From Leuconostoc holzapfelii (GTDB lineage: Bacteria; Bacillota; Bacilli; Lactobacillales; Lactobacillaceae), in NCBI RefSeq assembly GCF_012396485.1, contig NZ_JAAXPO010000008.1:1-64000 (forward strand): a DNA stretch of 64,000 bases, read 5' to 3'. Shown here one piece after another: positions 63,166 to 64,000 of this stretch; positions within the stretch are counted from its first letter, which is position 1, and each line of letters starts with the position of its first letter. The position numbers and the translations under genes were made by a program. The notes below the pieces were generated by a model. That model ran no database searches, was not told where the DNA came from, and was given only the letters and a program-made list of their open reading frames with translations.

Positions 63166-63983
63166 GATGGTATGATCAATTATTTGAAGCCGAAAGCTAT
63201 CAGTTAGCCAATGGGAAAGTTGTCTCCCAAAAATTTACACGCTTACCGTTGCTTCTTGCTTTATTGGTGATTGGGATTGGGGTCTCGGTCTGGGTCACTG
63301 GTTTTAGTTTGACCACATTGCTGACTAATTTTGTGGGCTTTTGGCAAATTTTAGCCAGTATGTGGCCACCTAATGTCGCCTATTTCGCCCAAGTCTGGCA
63401 GCCGCTACTCATCACCATCCAAATGTCATTTTTTGGTTCGTTTTTTGGGGCTGCGCTGGCTTTGCCATTTGCGATTCTGGCTGCACACAATGTGATGAAA
63501 CAGCGACTGGTTAATTTGGTGGTGCGGTTTATTCTAACGGTTGTGCGCACCATTCCGACCTTGGTTGCCGCTTTGATTGCGACTTACATTTTCGGCTTAG
63601 GGACATTTGCCGGGACTGTGGCGATTTTCCTGTTTAGTTTCTCATTTGTTGGGAAGCAACTATTTGAATATATTGAAGCAGTGAACATGGGCGCTTATGA
63701 AGCGTTGATTGCGACCGGTGCCAGTGCACCACGGGCGTTTGTCACCACCATTTTGCCACAAATTTTGCCGACTTATTTGTCAACGTCGTTATTTGCGTTT
63801 GAAGGTAACGTGCGTTATGCCGCTATTTTAGGGTATGTTGGTGCGGGTGGTATTGGGATGATTTTGAATGAAAAAATTGGCTGGCGCGAGTTTCAAAGTG
63901 TGGGGATAATTCTGTTGTCGATCTTTGTTGCTGTGGTGGTTATTGAGACCGTGAGTCAACAATTACGTCGCTATTTGAGTTAA
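63162..63983 (+). CDS. phnE: Phosphonate-type ABC importer, permease
   Basis: 273 residues, BPD_transp_1 (PhnE) family, about six helices. The EAA loop is MGAYEALIATGASAPRAF, and VRYAAILGYVGAGGIG near residue 222 is conserved. Start coupled to phnC. Confidence 0.92.
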   Translation: MRWYDQLFEAESYQLANGKVVSQKFTRLPLLLALLVIGIGVSVWVTGFSLTTLLTNFVGFWQILASMWPPNVAYFAQVWQPLLITIQMSFFGSFFGAALALPFAILAAHNVMKQRLVNLVVRFILTVVRTIPTLVAALIATYIFGLGTFAGTVAIFLFSFSFVGKQLFEYIEAVNMGAYEALIATGASAPRAFVTTILPQILPTYLSTSLFAFEGNVRYAAILGYVGAGGIGMILNEKIGWREFQSVGIILLSIFVAVVVIETVSQQLRRYLS

Positions 63984-63994
63984 GGAGCGCGCAG

Positions 63995-64000
63995 ATGAAT
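63995..64000 (+). CDS. Start of a further gene, cut by the window end
   Basis: ATG 63995 follows AAGGAG (63982-63987) and is 11 bp after phnE. Only two codons are inside. Many phn-type operons have a second permease here; that is expectation, not observation. Confidence 0.5.

Overview
The window reads as a near-origin segment of a lactic acid bacterium chromosome. The gene set (F-type ATPase, L-2-hydroxyisocaproate dehydrogenase, GntP, CcpA cre boxes, LtaS) and the moderate GC point to Lactobacillaceae, most likely the Weissella/Leuconostoc branch. The taxon is inferred from protein resemblance, not from a marker gene search. Two near-perfect parS sites (1666-1681 and 35596-35611) support a position in the origin-proximal domain.

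Layout. 1-9.3 kb: tRNA-Ile; an MFS carrier whose ribosome binding site sits in a long hairpin; a HAD phosphatase; an uncharacterised two-gene envelope operon; a GNAT enzyme diverging from a lipoteichoic acid synthase; a glycosyltransferase; a MerR/GlnR-like regulator coupled to a pseudouridine synthase. 9.3-17.3 kb: aquaporin, gluconate permease under CcpA, a DUF1003 protein, copper efflux (copY-copB), and two menaquinone genes (menE, menG). 17.3-22 kb: a structured intergenic element, tRNA-Asn, and the argCJBD operon with an ARG box. 22-29 kb: PEBP protein, a small HTH protein, an IS3-like terminal-repeat remnant, an EmrB-type pump with a PadR regulator, an Ohr/OsmC peroxidase, KtrAB potassium uptake and a GT-D glycosyltransferase.

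29-41 kb is a transport block: nucleoside ABC importer plus NupC, L-HicDH diverging from the AzlCD branched-chain amino acid exporter, an AAT-type permease, and a tryptophan ABC importer preceded by a 15-residue leader peptide with tandem Trp codons and an attenuator. 41-50 kb: a GlfT2-like glycosyltransferase with a polysaccharide ABC exporter, a pair of fluoride channels, DegV, hemolysin III, tRNA-Lys, uppP, nnrE. 50-64 kb: alpha-carbonic anhydrase, prfC, a degraded CcpA-controlled unit, uracil permease, the full atpBEFHAGDC operon and a phosphonate-type ABC importer running off the window end.

The least ordinary content is regulatory. It comprises the trp leader-peptide attenuator, five genes whose -10 boxes lie 6-7 nt from the start codon (predicted leaderless mRNAs), hairpins lodged between Shine-Dalgarno and start codon (menG, pyrP), structured leaders of unknown ligand (380-456, 41561-41640), and promoters with palindromes in the spacer. 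I see no CRISPR array, prophage, intact transposase or defence system.
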